A stretch of DNA of 64,000 bases from Nocardioides luteus (GTDB lineage Bacteria; Actinomycetota; Actinomycetes; Propionibacteriales; Nocardioidaceae), in the NCBI RefSeq assembly GCF_015752315.1, contig NZ_JADOVJ010000001.1:4394501-4458500 (forward strand). Direction: 5' to 3'. The position numbers were made by a program, and so were the translations under genes. The notes under the pieces were generated by a model. It was not told the DNA's origin and did not search any database. It saw nothing but the letters and a program-made list of their open reading frames with translations. How positions within the stretch are numbered: the stretch's first letter is position 1; each line of letters opens with the position of its first letter. Of this stretch, positions 25,278 through 34,517 are shown in pieces.

Positions 25278-25322
25278 TTGGCAAAGGATTGCACGATATT
25301 GCCACTGACATTTTCGTGCCAA
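25278..25322. promoter_or_regulatory. Inverted repeat upstream of the orphan winged-helix gene
   Basis: CCTTGGCA near 25278 and TGCCAAGG near 25315 face each other across about 30 bp of AT-richer sequence containing TTGCACGATATTGCC. It is about 30-75 bp before the gene start, a plausible promoter/operator region. The rest of the 249-bp gap to 25498 shows nothing clear. Confidence 0.35.
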
Positions 25323-25497
25323 GGTGCAACGAAATGGGCATGACAAACGTGCGCCCCCGAACGGCGCTCTCAACCATGCCCACGAAGGCGCGACGAGGTA
25401 AAGCGATCGACGCTCGGCGTTGATCGACTGTTAACTACAACGGAATGTGAACAAACCTGCGAAATCGCAGGTCAGCGACACCCTAGAAGGTCACGAT

Positions 25498-26448
25498 TCA
25501 GACACGGCGGACGGCGACGGGCTCCACGATCCCGAAGCCTCGCACCGGTCGAGCGGCCAGTCGGCGGGTCTCGAACTCGTCCTCGGGCATCGTCCCGGCG
25601 GTGGCCTCGTCGACGATGATCCGGTTGCGGCGGGCCACGGCGGTCAGCCGTGCGGCCATGTTCACGGGCGGCCCGAAGACGTCGCCGAGGCGCGAGACGA
25701 CGTTGCCGGACGCCAGTCCGACGCGTACGTCCGGCATCCGTGGGTCCCGGCCGATCACGTTGATGATCCCCTCGGCGGTGCCGTAGGCCTGCAGCGGATC
25801 GTCATTGACGAAGAGCACCGAGTCACCCAGCGACTTGATGATCCGGCCGCCCCAGGTCGCCACCACATCGGCGCATCGCGACTCGAAGAGCTCGACCAGG
25901 TCGCCGATCTTCTCCTCGGTCAGCGTGTTCGACAGCGCCGTGAACGAGACGATGTCGGCGAACCCGACCGTCTGCCAGACCGTGCCCAGCTGCTCCTCGG
26001 GTCCGGCGATCGACGCCTCGGCCCGCGCGAGCGCGGCGCGCATGTGGCGGCGCCAGGCGAAGATCATCATCTCCTCGAACGCGCTCTCGAACTGCTCCGA
26101 GACCGAGACGGTCGCCTTCAGCAGCTCGGACGGCGAGCGTTCGTCCTCGTTCTGGGTCTCGACGTGGTGCAGCAGCGCGGAGACCTCGTAGTCGGACAGC
26201 CGCGCCATCGACTGCCCGATGCCGCGGGTCAGGTTGACGACCAGGTCGAAGCTGACCAGCCCGTTGCCCGCGATCTCGTTGGCCTTGGACAGCGCGTGCA
26301 CGTCCGCCTCGTCGAAGAACGCCTCGGTGTCTCCGATCTCCGGGAAACCGAGAGCCCGCCACAGGCGTTTCGCCTGGTCCAGGCTCACGCCGGCCTTCTC
26401 GGCGACCTCCGCCGAGGTCAGGTTGACGGGCTGCTTCGATTTCGCCAC
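25498..26448 (-). CDS. Class III adenylate/guanylate cyclase
   Basis: A 316-residue soluble protein. Residues 1-150 form a helical regulatory region beginning with a MerR-like stretch (TSAEVAEKAGVSLDQAKRLWRALGF). Residues 158-310 are a class III cyclase catalytic domain. All catalytic positions are present: metal Asp165 (FADIVSF) and Asp209 (SLGDSV), adenine-selecting Lys205 and Asp256 (GDVFG), and transition-state Asn263 and Arg267 (NMAARL). Lys/Asp favours ATP, so cAMP is the likely product. The layout is like the mycobacterial Rv1264 type, where the N-terminal part is autoinhibitory and pH-sensing. It acts as a homodimer. It stands between the winged-helix gene and birA. Confidence 0.88.
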   Translation of the reverse strand: MAKSKQPVNLTSAEVAEKAGVSLDQAKRLWRALGFPEIGDTEAFFDEADVHALSKANEIAGNGLVSFDLVVNLTRGIGQSMARLSDYEVSALLHHVETQNEDERSPSELLKATVSVSEQFESAFEEMMIFAWRRHMRAALARAEASIAGPEEQLGTVWQTVGFADIVSFTALSNTLTEEKIGDLVELFESRCADVVATWGGRIIKSLGDSVLFVNDDPLQAYGTAEGIINVIGRDPRMPDVRVGLASGNVVSRLGDVFGPPVNMAARLTAVARRNRIIVDEATAGTMPEDEFETRRLAARPVRGFGIVEPVAVRRV

Positions 26449-26485
26449 GAACTGATCATGCCATCCGGCTCGTCAGGACCGCCCG

Positions 26486-27274
26486 TCACGACCGCGGCCC
26501 GAGCCGGGCGTGGATCACGTCGCCCGCGCCGACCACCCGTGACCCCTCGTCGGTCGCGATGACCAGCCGGCCGAAGTCGTCGATCTCGGTGGCCACGCCC
26601 TCCCAGACGTCCCCACCCGGCAGCTCGGCCCGCACCTGCTCGCCGACCGTCACCGACAGCTCCCGGTAGCGGCGAGCGAGCTCGGCGGGATCCGACCCCC
26701 AGATCTCGTACGCAGCCCCGAGCTCGGCCAGCAACGCGACCAGCATCTCGGTGCGGTCGACGGGCGCACCGCTCTCCAGCTCCAGCGAGGTGGCGGCCTC
26801 GATCGGCAGCTCCTCACGCGTCTGCGAGGTGTTGAGGCCGAAGCCGATCACCGCGAACGCGCCGTCGGGCGCCTCGATCCGCTCGATCAGGATCCCGCAG
26901 ACTTTGCGACCCTCGATCAGCACGTCGTTGGGCCACTTCAGCCCCGCTGCGTACCCCTTCTTCCGCAGCGCCGACGCGACCGCGACCCCGGTCATCAGCG
27001 GCAGCCAGGGCCACCGCTCAACGGAGATGGAGGCCGAGGGGCGCAGCAGGACGGAGACGGTCAGCGCCGAGCGGGCCGGGGTGGTCCAGCCCCGGTCGAG
27101 GCGCCCCCGTCCGGCGGTCTGGTGCTCGGTGGTGATCACCAGCCCCGAAGCCTCGCCCGAGCGCGCACGCGCGGCCAGCTCGGCGTTCGTCGACGGCGTC
27201 TCGTCGAGGACCTCGACGCGCCATCCACCCGGTAGCGCATCGAGCCGGGAGTGGTCAAGTGACGGGCGTCGCAT
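26486..27274 (-). CDS. birA: Biotin--[acetyl-CoA-carboxylase] ligase BirA
   Basis: A 262-residue ligase from the ATG at 27274 ([17 protein letters not shown]). It activates biotin with ATP and attaches it to the carrier domain of biotin-dependent carboxylases. Motifs: ETPSTNAEL, the biotinyl-AMP loop [12 protein letters not shown] (52-63) and [19 protein letters not shown]. It lacks the N-terminal repressor helix-turn-helix of the E. coli protein, so it is monofunctional. It is divergent, by 61 bp, from the gene for the carboxyltransferase subunit of an acyl-CoA carboxylase, a client pathway. Confidence 0.93.
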   Translation of the reverse strand: MRRPSLDHSRLDALPGGWRVEVLDETPSTNAELAARARSGEASGLVITTEHQTAGRGRLDRGWTTPARSALTVSVLLRPSASISVERWPWLPLMTGVAVASALRKKGYAAGLKWPNDVLIEGRKVCGILIERIEAPDGAFAVIGFGLNTSQTREELPIEAATSLELESGAPVDRTEMLVALLAELGAAYEIWGSDPAELARRYRELSVTVGEQVRAELPGGDVWEGVATEIDDFGRLVIATDEGSRVVGAGDVIHARLGPRS

Positions 27275-27335
27275 CGCGAAAGGTGGCACGGGCATTAGAT
27301 TGGCCCCCGCACCGCCCGAAGTCCAAAGGAGCACC

Positions 27336-28955
27336 GTGAGCGCCGAAGCCACCCCTCAGCCCGAGAACGAGCCCAGCATCGACCTGCACACGACGGCCGG
27401 AAAGCTGGCCGAGCTGGAGCGTCGTCTCGACGAGGCCGTCCACGCCGGCTCCGCGAAGGCTGTCGAGAAGCAGCACGCGAAGGGACGCCAGACCGCCCGC
27501 GAGCGCATCGACATGCTGCTCGACGAGGGGTCCTTCCAGGAGGTCGACGAGCTGGCCCGCCACCGCAGCACCGCGTTCGGGCTGGAGAAGAACCGCCCCT
27601 TCGGCGACGGCGTGGTGACCGGCTACGGCACCATCGACGGCCGCCAGGTCTGCGTCTTCTCCCAGGACTTCACCGTCTTCGGTGGGTCGCTGGGCGAGGT
27701 CTACGGCGAGAAGATCACCAAGATCATGGACCTCGCGATCAAGACCGGCTCCCCGCTGATCGGCATCAACGAGGGCGCCGGCGCCCGCATCCAGGAGGGC
27801 GTCGTCTCCCTGGGCCTGTACGGCGAGATCTTCAAGCGCAACGTCCATGCCTCCGGCGTGATCCCGCAGATCAGCCTGATCATGGGCAACTGCGCCGGCG
27901 GCCACGTCTACTCCCCGGCCGTCACCGACTTCACGATCATGGTCGACAAGACCTCCGGCATGTTCATCACCGGCCCCGACGTCATCAAGACCGTCACCGG
28001 TGAGGACATCACCATGGAGGAGCTGGGCGGCGCGCTCGCCCACAACTCCAAGTCGGGTGTGGCCCACTACATGGGCTCCGACGAGGAGGACGCGATCGAG
28101 TACGTCAAGGCGCTGCTCTCCTACCTCCCCTCCAACAACATGGAGGAGCCGCCGGCCTACGAGGAGGTCGCCGACCTGGAGATCACCGACCTCGACCGCG
28201 AGCTCGACACCTTCATCCCCGACGGCGGCAACCAGCCCTACGACATGCACGAGGTCATCTCGCACATCGTCGACGACGAGGAGTTCCTCGAGGTCCAGCC
28301 GCTGTGGGCGCCCAACATCATCATCGGCTACGCCCGCATCGAGGGCCGCCCGGTCGGCATCGTCGCCAACCAACCGATGCAGTTCGCCGGCACCCTCGAC
28401 ATCGACGCCTCCGAGAAGGCCGCCCGGTTCGTACGCACCTGCGACGCTTTCAACGTCCCGGTGATCACCTTCGTCGACGTCCCCGGCTTCCTGCCCGGCA
28501 CCGACCAGGAGCACAACGGCATCATCCGCCGCGGCGCGAAGCTGATCTACGCCTACGCCGAGGCCACCGTCCCGCTCGTCACCATCATCACCCGCAAGGC
28601 CTACGGCGGTGCGTACGACGTCATGGGCTCCAAGCACCTCGGCGCCGACATCAACCTCGCCTGGCCGACCGCCCAGATCGCGGTCATGGGTGCCCAGGGC
28701 GCGGCCAACATCGTTCACCGCCGCACCCTGGCCGAGGTCGAGGCCGCCGGGGGCGACGTCGAGGCCAAGCGCGCCGAGCTCATCGACGAGTACGAGACCA
28801 CCCTCGCCAACCCCTACATCGCCGCCGAGCGTGGCTACGTCGACGCGGTCATCCCGCCGCACGAGACCCGCGCCGAGGTCACCCGCGCGCTCCGTCTCCT
28901 GCGCACCAAGCGCGAGACCCTGCCCGCGAAGAAGCACGGCAACATCCCGCTCTGA
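27336..28955 (+). CDS. pccB: Acyl-CoA carboxylase carboxyltransferase (beta) subunit
   Basis: A 539-residue carboxyltransferase that moves the carboxyl group from carboxybiotin to acetyl- or propionyl-CoA. The GTG at 27336 has AAAGGAG upstream and gives the normal family length. Two crotonase-like halves are visible, with the acyl-CoA oxyanion loops GAGARIQEG and [12 protein letters not shown] in the first and [19 protein letters not shown] plus [15 protein letters not shown] in the second. An epsilon-subunit gene follows. Whether it is PccB- or AccD5-like in substrate cannot be fixed; the residue after the second oxyanion motif would need alignment. Confidence 0.92.
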   Translation: MSAEATPQPENEPSIDLHTTAGKLAELERRLDEAVHAGSAKAVEKQHAKGRQTARERIDMLLDEGSFQEVDELARHRSTAFGLEKNRPFGDGVVTGYGTIDGRQVCVFSQDFTVFGGSLGEVYGEKITKIMDLAIKTGSPLIGINEGAGARIQEGVVSLGLYGEIFKRNVHASGVIPQISLIMGNCAGGHVYSPAVTDFTIMVDKTSGMFITGPDVIKTVTGEDITMEELGGALAHNSKSGVAHYMGSDEEDAIEYVKALLSYLPSNNMEEPPAYEEVADLEITDLDRELDTFIPDGGNQPYDMHEVISHIVDDEEFLEVQPLWAPNIIIGYARIEGRPVGIVANQPMQFAGTLDIDASEKAARFVRTCDAFNVPVITFVDVPGFLPGTDQEHNGIIRRGAKLIYAYAEATVPLVTIITRKAYGGAYDVMGSKHLGADINLAWPTAQIAVMGAQGAANIVHRRTLAEVEAAGGDVEAKRAELIDEYETTLANPYIAAERGYVDAVIPPHETRAEVTRALRLLRTKRETLPAKKHGNIPL

Positions 28956-28989
28956 GTGGGGCCCGAAGGGTCCCGCGAAGAGCGGATAG

Positions 28990-29057
28990 CGCCGAGTCGG
29001 CGCAAACGGACCGAAGCGAAGCGAAGCGAGCGAGGACCGGATTGCGCCGACTCGGCG
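28990..29057 (+). repeat. Inverted repeat between the carboxylase beta and epsilon genes
   Basis: CGCCGAGTCGGCGCAA (28990-29005) is the exact reverse complement of TTGCGCCGACTCGGCG (29042-29057); each arm is also nearly self-palindromic. The loop contains tandem GAAGC units (near 29013). It lies inside the operon, so it may tune expression of the small downstream gene or be a dispersed repeat. Confidence 0.65.
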
Positions 29058-29101
29058 AAAACCCGACGTAAGCCGAACCGAGAACGAAAGGTGGTCACGG
29101 A

Positions 29102-29317
29102 ATGACCAGCCCCGAAGAGCAGAAGCCCCTGCTCAAGGTCATCGACCAGAACGCCACCCCCGAGGACGTAGCCGCGATCGTGGCCGTCTTCGCGGCCATG
29201 GGGTCGGCGGGCGATGCCCCGAAGAAGAAGGAGCGCTCCCTCTGGGCCACCCCCCAGCTGCGTACGCCGCTCCACCCCGGCCCCAACGCCTGGCGCGCCA
29301 GCGGCCTGCCCCGCTGA
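29102..29317 (+). CDS. Acyl-CoA carboxylase epsilon subunit
   Basis: A 71-residue protein typical of the actinobacterial epsilon subunit (PccE/AccE5), which bridges the biotin-carrier and carboxyltransferase subunits. It has a helical N-terminal half (LLKVIDQNATPEDVAAIVAVFAAM, here NATPEDVAAIVAVFAA) and the conserved C-terminal SLWATPQLRTPLHPGPNAWR, ending in Arg-rich SGLPR. AAAGGTGG precedes the ATG. It is 146 nt after the beta gene, a long gap filled by an inverted repeat. Confidence 0.92.
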   Translation: MTSPEEQKPLLKVIDQNATPEDVAAIVAVFAAMGSAGDAPKKKERSLWATPQLRTPLHPGPNAWRASGLPR

Positions 29318-29344
29318 CGAGGATCGCAATGTCATGATCGCTGC

Positions 29345-30691
29345 GTGATCACCTTCTCTCGGCGATATCTCCTGGTCACCCTGGCTTGGCTGGTGACCCG
29401 GGGATGGGTGGTGGTCCTCTACGGCTTCCCGGCCGCGGCCGAAGGCCTGGTCGGCTGGTGGGGCATGGAGTGGGGCGTCGTCGGCGACGTCAACTACTAC
29501 CGCGACAGCCTGGACGCACTGGCCACGGACGGGGTGGCGGGGACGCTGGTCGAGTATCCGGTGCCGGCGCTGCTGCTGCTCTGGATCCCGTACGCCGCGA
29601 TCGACCTGCTCCGCCTCGGCGCGGACGCCTACATCGTGGCGGTGCTGGCGATGGCCGCGCTGACCGACCTGCTCTTCATGCTGCTGATCGTCCGCAACCG
29701 TCGCGGGGAGCACCCGAGGCTGGGGGTCTCGGGCGGCGAGGCGCTGTGGCTGGCCGCCCTTCCGGCGCTGGGGGCGACGGCGTACGCGCGCTTCGACCTC
29801 TTCCCCGGGATCACGGTCGGCCTGGCGGTGCTCTACGCGGTCCGGAGGCCAAGGGTGGCGGCGGTGTTCGCGGCCTTCGCGACCGGCGCGAAGTACTGGC
29901 CGATCCTGGTCATCCCGGCCCTGGCGGCGAACCGCGCCGCCCGACGCGGGGTCATCCTGGTCGTCGGCGCCACCGGCATCGCGCTGGCCGGGCTGAGTCT
30001 CGTCCTCGGTGGCTGGGACCGGCTCTGGACGCCGCTGAGCTACCAGGGCGAGCGGGGCCTCCAGATCGAGTCGGTCTTCGCGACGCCGGCGATGTTCGAG
30101 TGGGGCCACGGCGGACCGGCGAGCGGCTACGCGATCGACTACACCGAGTGGAAGGCGTACGACATCAGCGGGCCGATGGTCGAGGCGCTGCTCCTCGCGG
30201 CGACGATCGCCTCCGTGGTCGTCGGGGCGCTCGTCATCGTCTGGTGGGTGCTCGCCTGGCGTCGTCTGCCCGGCGGGGAGAGGACCGAGGAGACGATCGT
30301 GTGGCTGGTGCTCGCGACCGTGGCCGCGTTCCTGGTGACCAACAAGGTGCTCAGTCCGCAGTACATGCTCTGGCTGCTCCCCGCCGCCTCCGCCGGGCTG
30401 GTCCTGCTCCGCGGCCGCGCGCGCCGACAGCTCGGGATCTGGTCGTTCGTGCTGGTCGCGGTGACCCTGCTGACCCACGAGATCTTCCCGCGGATGTACG
30501 GCTACATGCTCACCTTCAACGACATCGGCTCACCGTGGATCACCGAGGTGCTGGCCTGGCGCAACGGCCTCCTGGTGCTGCTCTTCCTCTACGCCGTCTG
30601 GCGCACTACTCGGTTGCTGGCCGCCCTCCCCGAGCGGGGGCGGCCAGCAGCCGAGGGTCAGGAGAGGCAGACCTTGGCGACGTCGCCCTGA
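29345..30691 (+). CDS. Polytopic membrane glycosyltransferase, GT87/DUF2029-like
   Basis: A 448-residue protein (GTG start) with about ten transmembrane segments. The first extracytoplasmic loop contains GDVNYYRDSL, matching the Asp-containing loop of GT-C enzymes. Later come RFDLFPGITVGLAVL and FATGAKYWPIL, plus KVLSPQYMLWLLP, all typical of DUF2029/GT87 alpha-mannosyltransferases that use polyprenyl-phosphate sugars. The acceptor might be a lipoglycan. It follows the epsilon gene by 27 nt but need not be related in function. Its last 34 nt overlap the convergent anti-sigma-like gene. Confidence 0.75.
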   Translation: MITFSRRYLLVTLAWLVTRGWVVVLYGFPAAAEGLVGWWGMEWGVVGDVNYYRDSLDALATDGVAGTLVEYPVPALLLLWIPYAAIDLLRLGADAYIVAVLAMAALTDLLFMLLIVRNRRGEHPRLGVSGGEALWLAALPALGATAYARFDLFPGITVGLAVLYAVRRPRVAAVFAAFATGAKYWPILVIPALAANRAARRGVILVVGATGIALAGLSLVLGGWDRLWTPLSYQGERGLQIESVFATPAMFEWGHGGPASGYAIDYTEWKAYDISGPMVEALLLAATIASVVVGALVIVWWVLAWRRLPGGERTEETIVWLVLATVAAFLVTNKVLSPQYMLWLLPAASAGLVLLRGRARRQLGIWSFVLVAVTLLTHEIFPRMYGYMLTFNDIGSPWITEVLAWRNGLLVLLFLYAVWRTTRLLAALPERGRPAAEGQERQTLATSP

Positions 30692-31950
30692 GCCGAGTAG
30701 ATCGTGACCGGATCCTTGGCGAACACCGGCCGGCAGGCAGCCGCGCTGAGCTCGTGCACGGTGAGCCCGTCGTAGAACCCGTGGTCCTCGCAGTTCTCGT
30801 AGTTGACGTAGACGTCACCGGGCTTGCCGTCGCGGAAGATCCGCAGGATGACGTACGCCGTGACCGGCTGCCCCGCGGCGCAGTTCTGCGGCGAGTTGGG
30901 GCCGGAGCGGGCCGGCGCGTCCCGGATCGCCTCCACGAGGCCGGAGGCGTCGGAGCCGGTGATCTCTCGCGAGCCGGTCAGCGACGCCGAGGACGGCTCG
31001 TACTCGCAGATCGCGATCGACTCCGGAGCATCGCCCTCCAGCGGTGAGGTCTCCGGCTCGGTCGTGGGCCGCACCGGGTCACCCGCGGCCAGCGGCGAGG
31101 CCGTGTCACAGCCGTAGGGGTCTTCCGGCGTCGTCCTCAGCGAGGCCTTGATGTCGGCGTTGACGTCGTCGTCGCCGGGACCGGTGAGGATCGAGGCGTA
31201 CGCATCGTCGACCCGGACCCTGGTCAGCAGCCAGCCCTCGTGCTCCCAGGAGCCGGTCTCGAAGGTCTCACCCTTGTCGGGCTTCTGGATCAGGACATAG
31301 GGCTGCCACAGCGCGAACGGCACCTTGCCGAACTCTGCCGGGAAGTCGCGGTCGTTCGTCTCGTTGCAGGCGATCGCCGGGACGGGCTGGTTGGTGATGT
31401 TGGCGACGTAGGGAGTCCGCGGCACGGTGTCCCACTGGTCGCCCGGCTTCACGATGCACTCGGGCAGCGCCGGCGCGTTTGCGTCGGCCCACTCCTGGGG
31501 CACTTGGAAGGCGATGTCGTAGCGGACCGCCCAGCGCTTCCCCTCCGCGGGCGCGCCGAGGTCGGTGCGGCCGCCCTCGTCGTAGGTGCCCTCGGGGGCC
31601 GCTTCCTTCCCCGCGAACGGCTCGGGCGCGTCGCCGGCACTGTCCTGCTCCCCGACGGTGTCGCTCGCCGCCGTGCTCTCGTCGCTGCTTCCGTCGGGCT
31701 GCAGGTTGGCGATGACGCCACCCAGGCCGACGACGGCCAGCACCGCGGCTGCCGCGGCCAGGATCCAGGTGTACCGGCGGCGTACGGGTGCCTTCTCCTC
31801 GGCCGTCTCCGTCTCCGACTTCACTGACACGGCAGCCGGTCCGGACTCCTCAGCGTCCCCGGGGATCGCGAGCTCCCGCGGCTCGAAGCCGTCGGCGGCA
31901 CGGGCCAGGGCGGCCCGGAAGGCCCGCTCCTCGCGCTCGAAGTCACTCAT
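30658..31950 (-). CDS. Membrane-anchored protein encoded with SigE-family sigma factor
   Basis: A 430-residue protein from the ATG at 31950. Residues 1-58 are a charged cytoplasmic part, 60-80 a single transmembrane helix (WILAAAAAVLAVVGLGGVIA) and the rest an extracytoplasmic domain with several Cys residues (ECIVKPG, IACNE, YGCDT, ICEYE, NCAAG, NCEDHG, ACRPV). It overlaps the sigma-factor gene by 8 nt, so the two are co-translated. By position it is the likely anti-sigma factor or sensor, but the zinc-type HxxxCxxC motif is absent. I recognise no family for the outer domain. Confidence 0.7.
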   Translation of the reverse strand: MSDFEREERAFRAALARAADGFEPRELAIPGDAEESGPAAVSVKSETETAEEKAPVRRRYTWILAAAAAVLAVVGLGGVIANLQPDGSSDESTAASDTVGEQDSAGDAPEPFAGKEAAPEGTYDEGGRTDLGAPAEGKRWAVRYDIAFQVPQEWADANAPALPECIVKPGDQWDTVPRTPYVANITNQPVPAIACNETNDRDFPAEFGKVPFALWQPYVLIQKPDKGETFETGSWEHEGWLLTRVRVDDAYASILTGPGDDDVNADIKASLRTTPEDPYGCDTASPLAAGDPVRPTTEPETSPLEGDAPESIAICEYEPSSASLTGSREITGSDASGLVEAIRDAPARSGPNSPQNCAAGQPVTAYVILRIFRDGKPGDVYVNYENCEDHGFYDGLTVHELSAAACRPVFAKDPVTIYSAQGDVAKVCLS

Positions 31951-32452
31951 TGTCAACCCCCTCGTTCAATCGTTCCCTCAGCTTGGCCAGCGCCCGGTGC
32001 ACATGGGACCGGGCGGTCGCCTCGGCGCAGTCGAGCACCGTCGCGATCTGTGCGAACGACAGGTCCTCGTAGAAGCGGAGCACCACGGCCGCTCGCTGGT
32101 TCGACGGCAGCGTCTGCACCAGGGCCCACGCCTCGTCCGCGTCGCGTTCCTCGGGGCCGGGCTCGTGCCTGGTGGCCATCGGCTCGACGTCCTCGACCAG
32201 CACCAGACGGCGCCGCTTGCGCCATCCGCTGATCGACCCGTTGACGATGCTCCTCTTCACGTACGCCTCCGCCGTCCCGGACGCCGCCAGCGACTCCCAC
32301 CGCGGCAGCGCTCGGGTGAGGGCGTCCTGCACCAGGTCAGGAGCGTCGGCGTTGTTGCCGGTCACCAGGTAGGCGAACCGCTGCAGCGCAGGACCCCGCG
32401 AGGCCACCCAGGCACCGAAATCCGGCTCTGTCGCCTCATGGTCGGCATCCAC
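31943..32452 (-). CDS. SigE-family ECF RNA polymerase sigma factor
   Basis: A 169-residue sigma factor. I chose GTG 32452 because AGGAGG lies 5 nt before it. Region 2 is LQRFAYLVTGNNADAPDLVQDALTRAL (seen as YLVTGNNADAPDLVQDAL), and region 4 has LPSNQRAAVVLRFYEDLSFAQIATVLDC and ARSHVHRALAKLRERL. The spacing and the SGWRKRRRLVLVEDV linker are typical of the actinobacterial SigE family (TIGR02983). The stop overlaps the start of the membrane protein gene, presumed to be its regulator. No target promoter was identified. Confidence 0.9.
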   Translation of the reverse strand: MDADHEATEPDFGAWVASRGPALQRFAYLVTGNNADAPDLVQDALTRALPRWESLAASGTAEAYVKRSIVNGSISGWRKRRRLVLVEDVEPMATRHEPGPEERDADEAWALVQTLPSNQRAAVVLRFYEDLSFAQIATVLDCAEATARSHVHRALAKLRERLNEGVDNE

Positions 32453-32551
32453 AGACACCTCCTCTGGCACGTTCACACCCCCTCTACGCGAAGTCTGTCG
32501 AGTTCGTTGCGTGTAGCCAGGAATTGAGTTGCCCCAGCACGTCCCGGTCCT

Positions 32552-34243
32552 ATGGTTGGCCGGGTGACCCGTGAAGTAGACGCCCGCACCGACCGCTATG
32601 TCGAGGAGCTCTGCGCTCTCGACCCGCTGACCGCAACCTACGTCGGTGTCGCCGGCCACGACGCGGAGCTCCCCGACCTGTCTCCCGACGGCATGCAGGC
32701 GGTGGAGGACCTCAACCGGGCCGCCTACGCCGACGTCGCCGCGATCAAGCCGGTCGACGAACGTGAGCAGGTGGCCAAGGAGGCGTTCCTGGAGAGGGTC
32801 GGGCTCGACATCGAGTTCGCCGAGGCGCAGCTGGACCGGAAGTTCGTCTCCGTCATCTCCAGCGGCATCCACAACCTGCGCGAGGTCTTCGACCTGATGC
32901 AGACCGACACCGAGGACGACTGGGCCGCGATCGGGTCCCGGCTGGCCGGGATGCCGGACGCGGTCGCCGGCTACACCGCGACCCTGCGCGAGGAGGCCGC
33001 CGCCGGCCGGGTCTCGGCGACGGCCCAGTATGCGAAGGTCGCCGACCAGATCCTGGGCTGGACCGGCCAGAAGGGCGCCGGTGACTTCTTCAGCGGCCTG
33101 GTCGCGCGCGCCCCGGAGGCCACACCCGCTTCGCTGCGCGCCGAGCTCGAGGCGTCGGCCGCGAAGGCCAACGAGGCGTTCGCCGAGTTCGGGCGGTTCA
33201 TGGCCGACGACCTGGTCCCCAACGGGCTGCCCAAGGAGGCGGTCGGGCGCGACCACTACCGGCTCGCCTCCCGCCGCTACCTCGGCGCGGAGATCGATCT
33301 GGAGGAGACGTACGCCTGGGGGTGGGAGGAGCTCAAGCGGCTCTCCGACGACATGGAGGCCACCGCCGACCGGATCCTGCCGGGATCGAGCGTCATCGAG
33401 GCGGCGGCGCATCTCGACAACGACCCCGCACGGCAGCTGACCTCGACCGACGCGCTCAAGTCGTGGATGCAGAGCAAGGCCGACGAGGCGATCGCGGAGC
33501 TGGCCGACGTGCATTTCGACATCCCCGAGCCGGTCCGGCGGATCGAGTGCATGATCGCCCCGACCTCCGACGGCGGGATCTACTACACCGGCCCCTCCGA
33601 GGACTTCTCCCGACCCGGCCGGATGTGGTGGTCGGTGCCCGAGTCGGTGACCTCCTTCGGCACCTGGCGTGAGCTGACCACCGTCTACCACGAGGGCGTA
33701 CCCGGTCATCACCTCCAGGTCGCCCAGACCGCCTATCGCGCCGAGCTGCTCAACCGCTGGCAGCGGCTGATGTGCTGGGTCTCCGGCCACGGCGAGGGCT
33801 GGGCGCTCTACGCCGAGCGCCTCATGGACGACCTCGGCTACCTCGACGACCCCGGCGACCGCCTCGGCATGCTCGACGGCCAGTCCTTCCGGGCCGCACG
33901 GGTCATCATCGACATCGGCATGCATCTGGAGCTGACCATCCCGGAGGACAACCCCTTCGGCTTCCATCCCGGCGAGGTCTGGACCCCTGAGCTCGGCCGC
34001 GAGTTCATCGGCCAGCACTGCCTGATGGAGGACGCCTTCCTCGATTTCGAGGTCGCCCGTTACCTCGGCTGGCCGGGCCAGGCGCCGTCCTACAAGGTCG
34101 GCGAGCGGATCTGGCTCCAGGCCCGCGAGGACGCTCGTACGCGGGCCGGGGCTGCCTTCGACATGAAGGCCTTCCACCGGGCCGCGCTCGATCTCGGGTC
34201 GCTCGGGCTCGATCCCCTGCGGGCTGCTCTTGGGCGGTTGTAG
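32552..34243 (+). CDS. DUF885 family putative metallopeptidase
   Basis: A 563-residue soluble protein (ATG 32552; GTG 32564 possible). It belongs to DUF885, whose members carry a zinc-peptidase-like motif: VYHEGVPGHHLQ near 380-390 has the HExxxHH pattern, and GEGWALYAERLMDD near 415 carries a further conserved Glu. No signal peptide is seen. Distant similarity to M3-like oligopeptidases suggests peptide hydrolysis, but activity is not established for most members. It is divergent from the sigma-factor gene by 99 bp; downstream is the 678-bp repeat-filled gap. Confidence 0.82.
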   Translation: MVGRVTREVDARTDRYVEELCALDPLTATYVGVAGHDAELPDLSPDGMQAVEDLNRAAYADVAAIKPVDEREQVAKEAFLERVGLDIEFAEAQLDRKFVSVISSGIHNLREVFDLMQTDTEDDWAAIGSRLAGMPDAVAGYTATLREEAAAGRVSATAQYAKVADQILGWTGQKGAGDFFSGLVARAPEATPASLRAELEASAAKANEAFAEFGRFMADDLVPNGLPKEAVGRDHYRLASRRYLGAEIDLEETYAWGWEELKRLSDDMEATADRILPGSSVIEAAAHLDNDPARQLTSTDALKSWMQSKADEAIAELADVHFDIPEPVRRIECMIAPTSDGGIYYTGPSEDFSRPGRMWWSVPESVTSFGTWRELTTVYHEGVPGHHLQVAQTAYRAELLNRWQRLMCWVSGHGEGWALYAERLMDDLGYLDDPGDRLGMLDGQSFRAARVIIDIGMHLELTIPEDNPFGFHPGEVWTPELGREFIGQHCLMEDAFLDFEVARYLGWPGQAPSYKVGERIWLQAREDARTRAGAAFDMKAFHRAALDLGSLGLDPLRAALGRL

Positions 34244-34350
34244 CTTCGGGGTTGGTCAGGGGCATTTGGTCGTTTGCGCGGGGCGCCCTTTTTGGTGTGG
34301 GCACTGTTCCCGCGGGGCTGGTCTGGGCCGCCGACCCTGCTCTCGAGTAT

Positions 34351-34439
34351 TTCTCGACCTGCCCCGGAGTCAAGGACGGCCTGCGGCCGCCGGCTACGCC
34401 GGCCGCTTCGCGGTCCTTGACACCGGACCATGTCGAGAA
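34351..34439 (+). repeat. Cloverleaf-forming repeat, left copy
   Basis: An outer stem TTCTCGAC/GTCGAGAA, a second stem CCGGAGTCAAGGAC/GTCCTTGACACCGG and three small hairpins (GGCC-TGC-GGCC, GCCGGC-TAC-GCCGGC, CCGC-TTC-GCGG). Homology to the right copy continues about 17 bp inward (TTTGGCTGGCTATC). Confidence 0.8.
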
Positions 34440-34517
34440 AGATTTGGCTGGCTATCAGGGGCGGCGGCCCCAGTGTGGCCGGGAGACAGTCGCTCCTCGG
34501 GAGGTAGACGCTCCACG

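Noticed and set aside
26751..27335. N-terminal extension of the carboxylase beta subunit
   Set aside because: It would run antisense through birA; the GTG at 27336 has a ribosome site and gives the normal length.
31943..34177. 744-codon minus-strand frame through the sigma factor and DUF885 gene
   Set aside because: Only the last 169 codons are the sigma factor. The rest is antisense to the DUF885 gene, and a good GTG with AGGAGG sits at 32452.
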